From contig CM057224.1 in assembly GCA_029891385.1 (NCBI GenBank), positions 29,033,005 to 29,097,004 of the forward strand: a stretch of 64,000 bases of DNA, read 5' to 3'. This document shows positions 10,982 to 21,840 of this stretch, piece by piece; position 1 is the first letter of the stretch, and each line of letters opens with the position of its first letter. This DNA comes from Erythroxylum novogranatense (lineage: Eukaryota; Streptophyta; Magnoliopsida; Malpighiales; Erythroxylaceae). A program made the position numbers and the translations under genes. A model generated the notes under the pieces. That model did not search any database, was not told where the DNA came from, and saw only the letters and a list, made by a program, of their open reading frames with translations.

Positions 10982-13310
10982 TGTTGGACCCCGCTGCCGG
11001 AGCCCAACATCGGACATGAGAGCGTGGTGTGAAACATGCTAATTATTCATTTAAGGAAAAGACCCGCGGAAGATTAATGGGCCTACTGGAAAATAAACTT
11101 GAAACCTACTTTCATGAGATTTAAACAAACAAATCCATAATTCATGCTCCAAAAGATGAGTTTCATAAAGCTTTAAGAACATTCAAACCAAATTACAACT
11201 TTGAGTTCAAGAGCTAAAAATACAAAATACTCTTGAAACAATAATACTTAAAATGAAACTAGAGCCTTGACTTCCAAAAGTATAACATTTAAAATAAACA
11301 AACATAACAAAATGGAGTGTTGTCGTAACCCGTGACTCACTCGGTCTCTTGCTTGTCACTTGAATGGGGAAGATAGAGGGGGTGAGCTATAAAGCTCGTG
11401 GGAACACATTTATAATACAGAAATAAGCAAAACTATTCAAAATATAACTCATTGTCGTGATACACTTGAAATCATACTAATTGAGCATGTGAGTGAAAGT
11501 CATGATCTTGAAATGCTTGATTTATAACAATTCATGAGTTTAATTCAAACATGAATGCATGAAACATGATAACATATCATAATCACATAAACACAACATA
11601 ATGGTTTGGGTTTGTCCTAGTTCATGATTTAACTACACATTCCCATCGAAATGGTCCTGTGTAGTCGTAGTTCGTGAGGGAGTCCTTGTGGGGAGCCCCT
11701 GTGCCGCTAGCGGGCAGGCGGGAGAAGCCTATACATGAGTCAACATGCACGTGACGGTTCATGAGGACAACCGCAAACCCACATAACATGCATGATTCAT
11801 AATCTTGTAAACGTGATTGACAAACTGGCACTTGCTTGTAAACTTGCTTTTCATAATCTTGTTGTTCTTGTATAAAATCATAAAACCTGCTTGCATGTAC
11901 AGGTATTCTTGAAAGGTATTCGTGAAAAGAGATAAACTCCTTTTTAAAATCTTTTTATCAATCATGAATGCAAATCATATAATTATTTCACAATAGCAAA
12001 TAAGGCAATCATTGATGATGCAATTTGAAAACATTAATCCTTCTTGATTTGAACAAAACAATGAGTGACTTAATTTATCTATTATAGACATGAACCCACC
12101 TTGAATTTCTTGCTTTTTCTTGCCTAGGAATGAGCTTCCTCTTGAACCTCTTGGTCCTCTTGCCTCACTTGATTCCCTTAATTAATAACCAAAATCCCAA
12201 TCAATTTGGTGTAGAAATCGAAAAGTCAAACTTTAACCATTCAAACTACAACCAAAACTGAAACAAGAATTTCATGCTCAACTTCCATCCAAAATTGAAG
12301 ATTCTTAGAGACTGATTCAGAATTTTATTTCTTCATAAAACTTGTATCCCTATGTCTCTCGTTTACAACTCATTAAAAATCATCTCAAAAGGACTTCTGT
12401 AGCAAAAGATATGCTCAAATTACTAAAAGACATCTTTGCTGGAAACTGGCCTCGCCACGACGAGCCTCACTCGTCGCGACGTGCGGTCTGGCACGTCGCG
12501 GCGTGCGGCCAATGCATGTCGCGGCGTGCGGCCCGGCTCGTTGTGATGTGCGGGCTGATGCACGTCGCGGCGTGCGGCCCGGATGCACGTCGTGGCGTGC
12601 GGCCCTGATGAACGTCGCGGCGTGCGGCCTTGCGCATGTCACGACCCGCGACGTGCGGGCTGGAGTTCGACTCCGAAACCCAGATTTTTGACATTTTCAG
12701 CCTTTAATCCTTTCCTTTCTCAACTACAACACATCTAACCCTTGAATCAAGTCCTATACTTCCTTTCTAAGCTCATACTAACACAAAATCATCAACAAAA
12801 CAACAACCCATGAATTTCTACCAAAGTTTCCGAAAACCCTAACTCAAGCGATTCTACCCCATTTCAAGCAATACTAAGGTTCAATCCATCTCAACAAGAA
12901 TAAAAGAGTTTAACTTACCTAAAAAATGCTTCAAAACTTCAAAAATCCTCTAGGAAGCAAAACCCTAATTCTTTTTCTTCCTCCCAAACTCCACCGAAAC
13001 TCCCTTCTCCTTCTTTCTTTTTTCTATTTTCCTTTCTTTCTTTTCTATCTCCTTTCTATTTCTTAAGCCCTAAATAGCACTTGTACTAAAATGCCCTCCT
13101 TGATAAGCCTTAACTTAGCCAACTTAAAAGCCTTGCCCATTTTGCCCTTATATAGATCTACTCTTCCATAAACATTTATTTCATACTAAACTCCAAAAAA
13201 TTCTTAATTTTCCTCTAACTCCTCCAATGAATTCAAACTATGCAACAAATAACACAATCAAATTAATTCATACTTAATAACATCAAGAAAAAAAAATTTG
13301 GGGCCCAACA
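10982..13310 (-). repeat. 3' LTR of element H
   Basis: It has TGTTGGACCCC and GGGCCCAACA termini and pairs with 32762-35086. On the minus strand a probable donor (TAGGTAAGTTAA, about 12918) and acceptor (ATTAATTAAG, about 12177) bound a 742-bp interval holding the GC-rich cassette. A possible mini-exon of about 77 bp (12100-12176) follows, then a donor-like CAAGGTGGGTT. The hairpin with GAGCTTTATAGCTCACC lies at about 11380-11398, next to a pyrimidine run and a CAAG acceptor-like site near 11360. Confidence 0.88.
12440..12665 (-). repeat. GC-rich CGTCGCGACG-type cassette in H 3' LTR
   Basis: Short words such as CGTCGCGGCGTGCGGCC recur about eight times with small changes, inside otherwise AT-rich LTR sequence. 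Overlapping open frames appear on both strands because the block has few stops; they are repeat artefacts and not genes. The matching block in the 5' LTR is at 34205-34445 and differs by scattered changes at CG sites. Confidence 0.75.
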
Positions 13311-13328
13311 TTTCTCCCCCTCTTAAAA
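13311..13328 (-). other. Polypurine tract of element H
   Basis: On the minus strand the purine run AAGAGGGGGAGAAA directly abuts the 3' LTR start. It is the plus-strand primer site used in reverse transcription. The pol stop codon lies just upstream, so pol runs right up to the tract. Confidence 0.85.
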
Positions 13329-15938
13329 GAAATTTCGTCCTCGAAATTTACTTGAATCATCTAAAAGACTTGGATACTTCTCCTTCATAGCATCCAATGG
13401 CTCCCACGTGGCTTCTTCCACTGAGTGGTTCCTCCACAGAACTTTAACTAGCTGAACTGTCTTGTTCCTGAGGACCTTTTTCTTTGTGTCCAAAATCTCT
13501 ATTGGAAGCTCCTCGTAGCTCAAATCATCTCTCAACTAAATTTCTGTAGCCTGAATGACATGAGAAGGATCTGATCTGTAGCTCCTCAGCATGGAAACAT
13601 GAAAAACATCATGGATCTGAGACAACTCTGGCGGCAACGCCAACCTGTAAGCTAGTGGTCCGATCCTCTCAAGAATCTCATAAGGACCCACATACCTTGG
13701 ACTCAACTTGCCTTTCTTGCCAAACCTTAATACTCCTTTCCAAGGAGACGTCTTAAGAAACACCTTCTCACCGACTTCGTACTCCATCTCTTTCCGATGA
13801 GCATCAGTGTAACTCTTCATCCTATCCTGGGCTGCCTTAAGCCGCTGCTTAACCAGATTGACTTTATCCACTGTCATCTGGATCAACTCTGGTCCTACCA
13901 GTTTCCTCTCCCCTTCTTCTTCCTAACATATCGGAGTTCTACACCTCCTTTCATACAATGCCTCATATAGAGCCATCTGAATGCTCGAATGTTACGAATT
14001 ATTATAAGCAAATTCGACCAATGGTAAGTGCTCATCCCAAGCTCCCTTGAAATCCAACACACATGCCCTGAGCATTCCCTCAAGTGTCCGAATGGTCCTC
14101 TCAGATTGACCATCCGTCTGAGGGTGAAATGACGTACTAAAATGCAGCTTAGTACCTAAAGCTTCCTGCAAGCTTCCCCAAAATCTCGAAGTGAACCGAG
14201 GATCCCTGTCAGACACTATAGAATCTGGAATCCTATGCAATCTCACTATCTCATCAATGTACTTCTTTGCTAACACATGCAAAGAATCAATCTTCTTGAT
14301 TTCCAGAAAATGAGCTAACTTCGTCAACCGATCCACAATAACCCATATGGCATCATGCTTTCTACTAGTCTTGGGCAAACCCATCAGAAAATCCATGGTT
14401 ACTCTTTGCCACTTCCACTCAGGAATGGACAATGGCCTTAACTTGCTGAAAGGCGCTGGTGTTCAAATTTCTGACTTGTCGACACACAAGACACTTCTCG
14501 ACATACTCTGCTACATCCCTCTTCATGCCCTTCCACCAGAAATGCTCTCTCAAATCTCTGTACATCCTGGTACTACCTGGGTGCATGGCATACGACGCAT
14601 TGTGTGCCTCATCCAAAATCTCATCCTTAACCTCCCTGCTATCTGGAATACAAAGTCTGTCCCCCACTGTCATGAGTCCATCATCTCTCACTACGAATTC
14701 AGAAACCTTACCATTTCGAATTTCCTCTCGAAGCTTGCTCAACTCTGCATCCTGTGCCTGCAACTCCCTAACCTTCTCCCGGAGTATAGGCCTCACTCTA
14801 AAATTAGCTAGAAGGCAATTTGGTTCCTCCTGCTTCAAGCTTATCTTAAGCTTGGCCATCTCTTCCAATAAAGGAAGATAAACTGTCTGAACATGAGCAA
14901 TGGAAGACTTCCTGCTCAATGCATCAGCCACTACATTCGCTTTGCCTAGATGGTACTCAATCAACAAATCATAGTCTTTGAGTAACTCAATCCACCTTCT
15001 CTGTCTTAAATTCAAATCCTTCTGGCTCAGTAAGTACTTGAGACTCTTGTGATCAGTACAGATCCTCGTCTGAACCCCATATAGATAATGCCTCCAAATC
15101 TTCAAGGCAAAGATCACTGCTGCCAACTCCAAGTCATGAGTCGGATAATTCAACTCAAACGGCTTCAGTTGCCTTGAAGCAAATGCTATCACCCTGCCTC
15201 CTTGCATCAACACATAGCCGAGACCCTTCCTCGAAGCATCACTATATACTGTATAGCCCTCATCACCAGAAGGCAAAATCAGCACTGGAGCACTTGTCAA
15301 TCTGAGCTTGAGCTCCTCAAAGCTCTTCTGGCATTCATCAGTCCATATAAACTTCTGATTCTTCCTCAATAGCTTGGTCATCGGAGCAGCTATCATGGAG
15401 AATTCTTCTACAAACCTCTAGTAGTAACCTGCCAGACCCAAAAAACTCCTTACCTCCGTCACTATCTTGGGTGCATGCCAATTCACTACTGCTTCAACTT
15501 TCCTCGGATCAACATTCACACCATCCTGCGAAATCACATGCCCAAGGAATGTCACCTCATGAAGCCAGAACTCACACTTGCTGAACTTGGCATAAAGCTC
15601 TCTCTCCCTAAGAGTCTGCAATACAATCCTGAGATGCTCCTCATGCTCTTCTTCACTCTTAGAATACACCAGAATGTCATCTATAAATACTATGACAAAC
15701 TGATCCAGAATCTCCTTGAAGACCATATTCATGAGATCCATGAAAGCAGTTAGAGCATTGGTCAAGCCGAATGGCATAACCAAAAACTCATAATGTCCAT
15801 ATCGAGTCTTGAATGATGTCTTGCTTACATCAGACTCCTTAATTCTGAGCTGATGATAGCCTGACCTGAGATCAATCTTGGAGAAAACCCTTGCTCCCTG
15901 CAGCTGGTCAAACAGATCATCTATCCATGGCAGTGGAT
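13323..15938 (-). pseudogene. H pol, distal part: RT core, RNase H, integrase, chromodomain (broken)
   Basis: Read right to left. The RT palm carries the FIDD catalytic motif at about 15676-15684. RNase H (about 15396-14920) has the VYSDAS and DHKSL motifs. The integrase HHCC finger lies at about 14560-14440. The integrase core (14432-13992) shows the first D in TMDF, the second in VSDRDP and the E in DGQSERT. The GPY/F module lies near 13700 and a C-terminal chromodomain with VKVLWRNHSVEEATWE near 13440-13340. The chromodomain places it in the chromoviruses, most like Tekay/Del. In-frame TAG stops are at 15418-15420, about 13925 and 13536-13538, and a TAA is at 13992-13994. There is a frameshift between 14419 and 14432. 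The right edge is the T insertion point. Confidence 0.9.
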
Positions 15939-16541
15939 TGTAACATCCCGTTACCGATGGGATGTGTACAGTTTATTGCATTCGTATTTGTTCATGTGCA
16001 GGCATTATAGCATACTGTATAATTGGCATTTATGCGCATGCATATATGACATGTTTCCGACTAGATTGGGATAATTTGAATTTGGAAATTGATTTGGGTT
16101 AATTAATCATGAGAAATTTAATTGGTATAAGAAATGAGAAATTGGAGATTGTAAAATGAAATTTGGATATGATTAGGATATGTGGGATAATTAGGTCAAT
16201 TTAGGTTCGATGATTGAATTTGAGTTAGAATTGAAAGTTAGAGAGTGGAATTGTGAAATTGGAGTATAGGATAATGAGCTTTCTATTTTTATGGATTTAT
16301 AGGAAATTTTCTGGAATTTTTGGAGTATTAGGCCCGGACCGGAAAATTGATCGATGACTGATTAATTAGATTTTCGGTTCCATAATTGATTATCCAATGG
16401 TACGGACAGGTTAGTAATTTGATTTGAGGAACTAGGACTTGGTCATTGAAATTCGGAGAAATTAGAATTTGAAATTGATCGAGGTTGTTTGGATCGGACT
16501 TGTGGCAATTGACATTTGCCAAACAAGCCTTAATCCCTTTT

Positions 16542-16554
16542 AATATATATATAT
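16542..16554 (+). promoter_or_regulatory. TATA-like run in LTR A of T
   Basis: An alternating TA run lies about 600 bases into the LTR, after the conserved GGCAATTGACATTTGCC. It is present in all three T LTRs (also about 22436-22448 and 28367-28378). The LARD LTRs have a similar run (52753-52770, 59061-59076). It is the best candidate core promoter, inferred from position and composition only. Confidence 0.45.
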
Positions 16555-17517
16555 CCTAAACCTTTGAATCTTCTCCCCACGAAGCTTTATTCTTCTCCTT
16601 CTTCGTGATTCCTCTTCTTGATTTCTTCGAGAGTTTGGTTGATTTCCTTCCACAAAATTGTTCTTTCCTTTCTCTTTGATCATTCCCTTAAGCTTGGTGT
16701 AAGAAGAAGATGATTTTGGGCATTATTTTGGGAGTTGCCGTGGGTGTGGGAGAGAGGAGAGATTGGTGATTCTTGAAGATTTGGAGCTTTTAATCGTAAG
16801 CTACTTTGATCTTGTCTTGTATAACTTGATTTGTTGATTTATAAAGTTAGATTGATGTTTGAACATGAAAATTTGAGGATTTGAGCATTAGGATTTCCGA
16901 CGGTGATTAGGGTTAGAATTTAGGGATTTTACTTATTTGATGAAATAGAGGTTAGGGATTGTTGTATGATGAGTATGGATTTATTTAGAGTGATTTGTAA
17001 GGAGAAAACTTGGATTTGGAGCGATTATCGATAAATCGCAAAATTCGGGTTTTAGGGCGTGTCGTCGTTACCTTGTGCAAGATGAAGAACACGCCACAGT
17101 AGGAACGCCGCATGATGCCGTGACGTCTTGTGGAAGGTGCGCCGCGGCGAGGAGAAAAGGGCATGCGTCGTGACGTCTGTGGGCGACGCCGCCATTTAAC
17201 GCAATTTATTTGGATACTCGCATGGCGTGTGAAATGGAGTGCTTGCAGCGAGGAAGGTGTTCTTGAAAATAAAATTAGGGTTTTAATCATTTGGGGATTT
17301 AGGCAATTGAGGATCTAATTGGTTATGGATTAAATTCAATTTGGAGATTTTGAAATTGGAAATTAGAAATTGAGTTCGGGAATTTGAGTTTGAGATCGGA
17401 ATTGATTTAGGTGAAAATGTCATAATTTGTATAGTATGTACATGATTTGATTCATCTGCATAATTAAGCATCGAATTAGTACCAGTAATAATGTTATGTA
17501 TATTTTGATTGTTATAG

Positions 17518-17582
17518 CGGCTCAAGTGGATCGCCGATCATCGACGTGGCGAGACTTCCGGCGAGAGTTCGGAAGTTACGAG
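17518..17582 (+). other. Proposed leader mini-exon, LTR A of T
   Basis: The acceptor TTGTTATAG is followed by 65 bases ending GAG and the donor GTGAGTAACC. The homologous mini-exons in LTR B and LTR C are at 23453-23517 (65 bp) and 29393-29460 (68 bp). The size differences come from base losses in the consensus. Confidence 0.5.
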
Positions 17583-18612
17583 GTGAGTAACCTAGTTGGT
17601 TCCTCAACCTTTATGTGTTTAATTTTATTTCATATGCCATGTGGAGCTAAGGATGGATTCTATGTGTTTGATTTGATTGATTTGGACCACAGTGTTCAAA
17701 TATTGGAATGTGCTATAGAAGTGTTAATTGGGTGTAAATTGTCATAAATGATTTCAAATGATGAAAATTAGGCGTATGAGGTTTTCAAATGATGCATGTA
17801 TTGTAAATGGGACATGTGCATACATGCATAAAAGTATGATCACATAAAGGCGATTGTGACCGGATAGCCACCGTATTCGAGCTTTAAGCTCAACGTCATG
17901 AGCTTCATGCCCAATGATTTCTGAGCTTTATGCTCAACGATTAGGCTTTTAAGCCCATCGCTTTTTTCAGAGCCAATGGCTCAACGTATATGAGCTCGAG
18001 CACACGGTCACAACAACGAAAGAAAATGAAAGAGTCACATGCACACCGCATATATGATTGATTACATGTGAATTGTGTGAAAGGCTTATCGCCTTATAAA
18101 TGTGAAATTGATGCATGTGATTTCTGAATGTGATAGTATATGATATTGTGTGATTATGTGGCTATGCATGAGTTGAGTAAACCATCGATGATGGTTACTC
18201 ATTGAGTTTCGCAAACTCACCCAAATTGCAATTATTTTTCGGACGTAGATAGTTTGACCTCTAACTCCGATCGGTGAGACTTATCTGCTTTGTGTGTTGC
18301 AAGAGGGCATGGCCCATGTGTCCGTCACCGGGATCTTTTGGGTATTTTGTGGATGACTTAGCTAGGAGTTGTAGTAGTTCTTTTGGACTTGTGTAGATGT
18401 ATATATTTATGGTGATGTTGTATCGACGGTTTGTGAATGAATGGAATGAATCTTTTGGTTTTAAAATTTAGTGGATTCGATATTATTGACAGTATATTGA
18501 TGCCATGAGGATATAGAAATGATAGTTTAGTAGTGCACTCTCAGAAGTCAGGTTGTGCCAGATGCGACCTCTGAGCGACCTTGTATACTCTACTGAGAGG
18601 GGCTACATTAGG

Positions 18613-18623
18613 TGGTATCGAGC
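18613..18623 (+). other. Damaged primer-binding site, T internal 1
   Basis: The word TGGTATCGAGC is the iMet primer complement TGGTATCAGAGC with one A missing. It follows LTR A after five bases. The intact version is present in internal 2 at 24553-24564. The lost base lies in a CAG, matching the general error pattern in T. Confidence 0.8.
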
Positions 18624-18785
18624 ATGGTTTGGCATCTTTGGGCATAGTATAATTTAGGCTTGAATTTCGTAAGCAAAGCAAGAAATTGATTGGAAATGTG
18701 ATTTTATTGTAGGTCATCCATCTTTGGTGATCAAGTTGATCAACCAGCTGACCAAGGATCAGTCGGAGCAAGTAGAGAGTCTTTT

Positions 18786-19598
18786 GTGCCTATGTTTGAG
18801 GAGCAACCTCCGGTGGTTCCCATGAGACGGGAACGGAGGTATGATCGCTCACAGTGGGTGGGGGTCAGCGTCGATTTCTGGCGATCTGACCTCGCCGAGG
18901 TAGAGGGTTGGTTGGAGAGGACCGAGCGGGTCCTGGACCAGATGGACTGCGACCCGGAGGAGCGCTTCGATTATGCTGTTTCTTTGCTCCAGGGTCCGGC
19001 TTATCAGTGGTGGAAGACTGTCCCGGGTAGTTCCACCAGGCCATGTGTATTGACTTGGGCTGATTTTCTGAGGGCTTTCCGAGATAATTTCATGCCCAAG
19101 GAGTATTTGGATAAGGGGTTCATCAGGCCGAGTGTTTCACCGTGGGGAGCCCCGGTGTTGTTTGTGAAGAAGAAGGACGGGACTATGAGGCTTTGCATCG
19201 ATTATAGGTAGCTTAATCGGGTTACTGTCAAGAATAAGTACCCACTGCCTAGGATCGATGACTTATTTGATCAGTTGCAGGGAGCACAGGTGTTTACCAA
19301 GTTGGATTTGAGATCCGGTTACTATCAGTTGAGGATCGCAGAGGCCGATGTGCCTAAGAGTGCTTTCAGGAGCAGGTATGGACATTACGAGTTCTTAGTG
19401 ATGCCGTTCGGGTTGACTAATGCCCCGGAAACCTTCATGGCCTTGATGAATAGGGTCTTTCAGTCATACCTGGATCAGTTTGTGATCGTATTCATTGATG
19501 ATATCTTGGTATATTCGAGGTCTAGACAGGAGCATGCGGAGCATCCGAGGATAATCTTGCGGATCATGAGGACAAAGGCTATATGCCAAATTCACTAA
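18786..19598 (+). pseudogene. T internal 1: gag fragment fused to reverse transcriptase
   Basis: The open frame starts with a proline-rich gag leader. It then carries the retrotransposon gag core (about 18840-19110) with the [14 protein letters not shown] and YQWWKTV motifs. At about 19113-19121 it passes directly into RT at the [12 protein letters not shown] motif. The zinc knuckle, protease and N-terminal RT, normally more than a kilobase, are missing. A TAG at 19209-19211 interrupts the frame, which resumes in phase through [19 protein letters not shown] and the FIDD catalytic box near 19495. It breaks by frameshift at about 19570. The deletion is also in internal 2. Confidence 0.88.
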
Positions 19599-20222
19599 GT
19601 GTGAATTTTGGCTCGATGAGGTGGTGTTCCTAGGCCATATAGTGTCTGGTGAGGGTATCCGGGTGGATCCTCACAAGATTGAGGCGATGAGGAGTTGGGA
19701 GATTAGAGGAACGTGTCGAGTTGAGGAGTTTCCTCGGTTGGCGTGATACTACGGAGGTTTGTCGAGGTTTCTCGGTGATCTCCGCCCCGACAAAGATTTC
19801 GAGGAAGGGTGTAGTTTTGGTTGGATGAGATGAGTGCCGAGGAGTTTTGATGAGTTGATACATCGGTTGACGATGGCGCGTGTTAGCCACCGCCATCCGG
19901 ATCGGGAGGATTTGAGGTATTTAGTGATGCTTGCAGAGGTTTAGGTTGTGTCTTGATGCGGCATGGGAGAGTCATTGCTTATGCATCGAGACAGTTGAGA
20001 GCCCATGAGGGTAATTATCCTGCATGACTTGGGTTAGCGCAGCTTGTATTTGCTCAAGATCTGGAGACATTATTTGTATGGGGAGACTTTCTAGATCTTC
20101 ACGCATCATAAGAGCTCGAGGTATTTGTTGAGTCAGCGAGAGCTGAATCTGAGGCAGAGGAGATGGTTAGAGTCGCTTAAGGATTACGATCGCCTATCGA
20201 GTACCACCTGTGGAAGGCCAAT
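19599..20222 (+). pseudogene. T internal 1: RNase H region, heavily frameshifted
   Basis: The nucleotide sequence aligns by eye with the clean RNase H frame of internal 2 (25568-26200). It carries dozens of 1-4 base losses and swaps, so no frame survives more than a few codons. Nearly all lie at CAG, CTG or CCG words. The sequence becomes clean abruptly at about 20220, where pol is open again. Confidence 0.8.
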
Positions 20223-21011
20223 GTGGTGGCTGATGCATTGAGTAGGAGATCGCATGGTAGTGCAACTCAGATTCATGTGTCGAGGTTGCCGTGCTTAGTT
20301 CAGTTGAGAGCACTTAATGTGCAGATGGATTTGAGTCAGGAGGGAGCTTTGATTGCAACTTTGAGGCTGAGGCCTGTATTGCATGATCGGATTAGGAGAG
20401 TTCAGAATCGGGATCCAGCATTGGTGAGACTGATGGATAGAGTCAGATCAGGATGGCAGTCAGAGTTTGAGCTTAGAGATGATACTTTGTGGATGGGCCA
20501 GAGATTGTGTGTGCCAGATGTGGATGATCTGAGGCGTGAGATTTTGGAGGAGGCTCATTTGGCTGCTTATGCCATGCATCCTGGTGTCACCAAGATGTAT
20601 CGCACTCTTAAGTTACATTTCTGGTGGCCAGGTATGAAGAGGCATGTAGCGGAGTTTGTTTCTCGGTGTTTGACGTGCCAGCAAGTTAAGGCTGAGCACC
20701 AGGCCCCAGTTGGGAGATTGCACTCGTTGCCCATTCCGGAGTGGAAATGGGAGCGCATCACGATGGACTTTATTATGGGGTTGCCCAGGACGCCGAGGCA
20801 GAGTGATGCTATCTGGGTCATAGTGGACCGATTGACCAAATCGGCTCACTTTTTGCCAGTGAGGGAGAACCATACCCTCGATCAGTTGGCCCAGAAGTAT
20901 GTAGCAGAGATAGTTCGACTGCATGGGGTCCCAGTTTCGATAGTGTCAGATAGGGATCCCAGTTTACTTGAGGTTCGGAGGAGCTGCGATCGACCATGGG
21001 GACCAGATTGA
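20223..21011 (+). pseudogene. T internal 1: end of RNase H and integrase
   Basis: The frame opens at [10 protein letters not shown], the end of RNase H. It runs through the integrase zinc finger (H-x-H with CLTCQQ, about 20550-20690) and into the catalytic core with TMDFIMGLP and VSDRDPS, giving two of the three acidic residues. A frameshift at about 20965 puts the last 15 residues out of phase. The rest of the core continues in another frame from 20996. Confidence 0.87.
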
Positions 21012-21829
21012 ACTTCAGCACAGCGTTTCATCCTCAGACAGATGGGCAGAGTGAGAGGACTATTCAGACTGTTGAGGATATGTTGAGAGCCTGTGTGTTG
21101 GAGTTCCGAGGTGCATGGGATCGGTATTTGCCTATGGTGGAGTTTGCATATAATAATCGATGCAGAGCGAGATTGGGATGGCACCTTATGAGGCGCTTTA
21201 TGGACGACCATGTAGATCCCCTCTTTCTTTGGGATGAAGAGGGTATGAGGATGATAGAGGTCCCGAGCTGATCCAGACACGATTGATAAGGTAGTTGATT
21301 GAGTCGCATCAAGGCGGCTCGGGGCGAAAGCGTAAGAGTTATGTGGATCAGCATCGGAGAGAGATGGAGTATGCTATAGGAGATAGGGTGTTCCTTAGAG
21401 TATCTCCGTGGAGAGGAGTTCTCAGATTTGGCCGTAAGGGCAAGTTGAGTCCTCGGTATATCGGTCCGTATGAGATTACCGAGAGGATTGGACCGTTGGC
21501 CTCAAAGTTGGCCTTCTGAGTGAGATGTCTCGGTTGCATGACGCCTTTCATGTGAGCATGCTTCGAGATATCGCTCGACCCGACTTCATGTGATTCCGGC
21601 TCAGGAGATAGAGATTGCCAGTGACTTGAGTTATATTGAGGAGCCGGCGCGGATTATTGGATCGCGGGTCAAGCAGTTGAGGTCCCGGGTTATTCCATTG
21701 GTGAAAGTCCTTTGGAAGAACCACTCATCCGAGGAGGCGACTTGGGAGACTGAGGAGCACATGAGGAGGCAGTACCCTCATCTGTTTGATCAGTCAGGTA
21801 AGAAAATTTCGGGACGAAATTTTTATTAG
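20996..21829 (+). pseudogene. T internal 1: integrase C-terminus and chromodomain tail (frameshifted)
   Basis: Pieces in three frames cover the rest of pol. One holds the third catalytic acid in DGQSERT and FAYNN (20996-21150). The second holds the GPY/F-type module with GKLSPRYIGPYEI (21295-21519). The third holds the chromodomain-like tail with VKVLWKNHSSEEATWE (21590-21829). It ends in the terminal GRNFY followed by TAG, 11 bases before LTR B. Small deletions separate the pieces. Confidence 0.87.
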
Positions 21830-21840
21830 GAGGGGAGAAT
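21828..21840 (+). other. Polypurine tract of T internal 1
   Basis: The run AGGAGGGGAGAA lies directly before LTR B. A T-rich stretch (AATTTTTATT) precedes it. The same arrangement occurs before the LARD 3' LTR (58430-58456) and, with losses, before LTR C (27740-27758). Confidence 0.88.

Larger units (their letters stand above)
15939..18607 (+). repeat. LTR A of array T
   Basis: It starts TGTAACATCCCGTTACCG and ends GGGGCTACA. It is 2669 bp, shorter than LTR C (2738 bp) through many 1-4 base losses, mostly at CAG/CTG/CCG words. A TA-rich TATA-like run is at 16542-16554, a mini-exon at 17518-17582 and the hairpin at 18204-18222. The acceptor reads TTTTTCGGAC where LTR B reads TTTTTTCAGGAC, one of the many CAG-to-CG losses. 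Confidence 0.9.

Noticed and set aside
12342..12694. Overlapping open frames on both strands rich in Arg, Ala, Cys and His (also 34118-34476)
   Set aside because: They arise from the CGTCGCGACG-type repeat, which lacks stops in several frames. The two LTR copies do not keep the same reading, and no family is recognisable.
14347..14881. Plus-strand open frames of 140-154 codons over H pol
   Set aside because: They are antisense shadows of the integrase and RNase H coding strand, which shows clear catalytic motifs.
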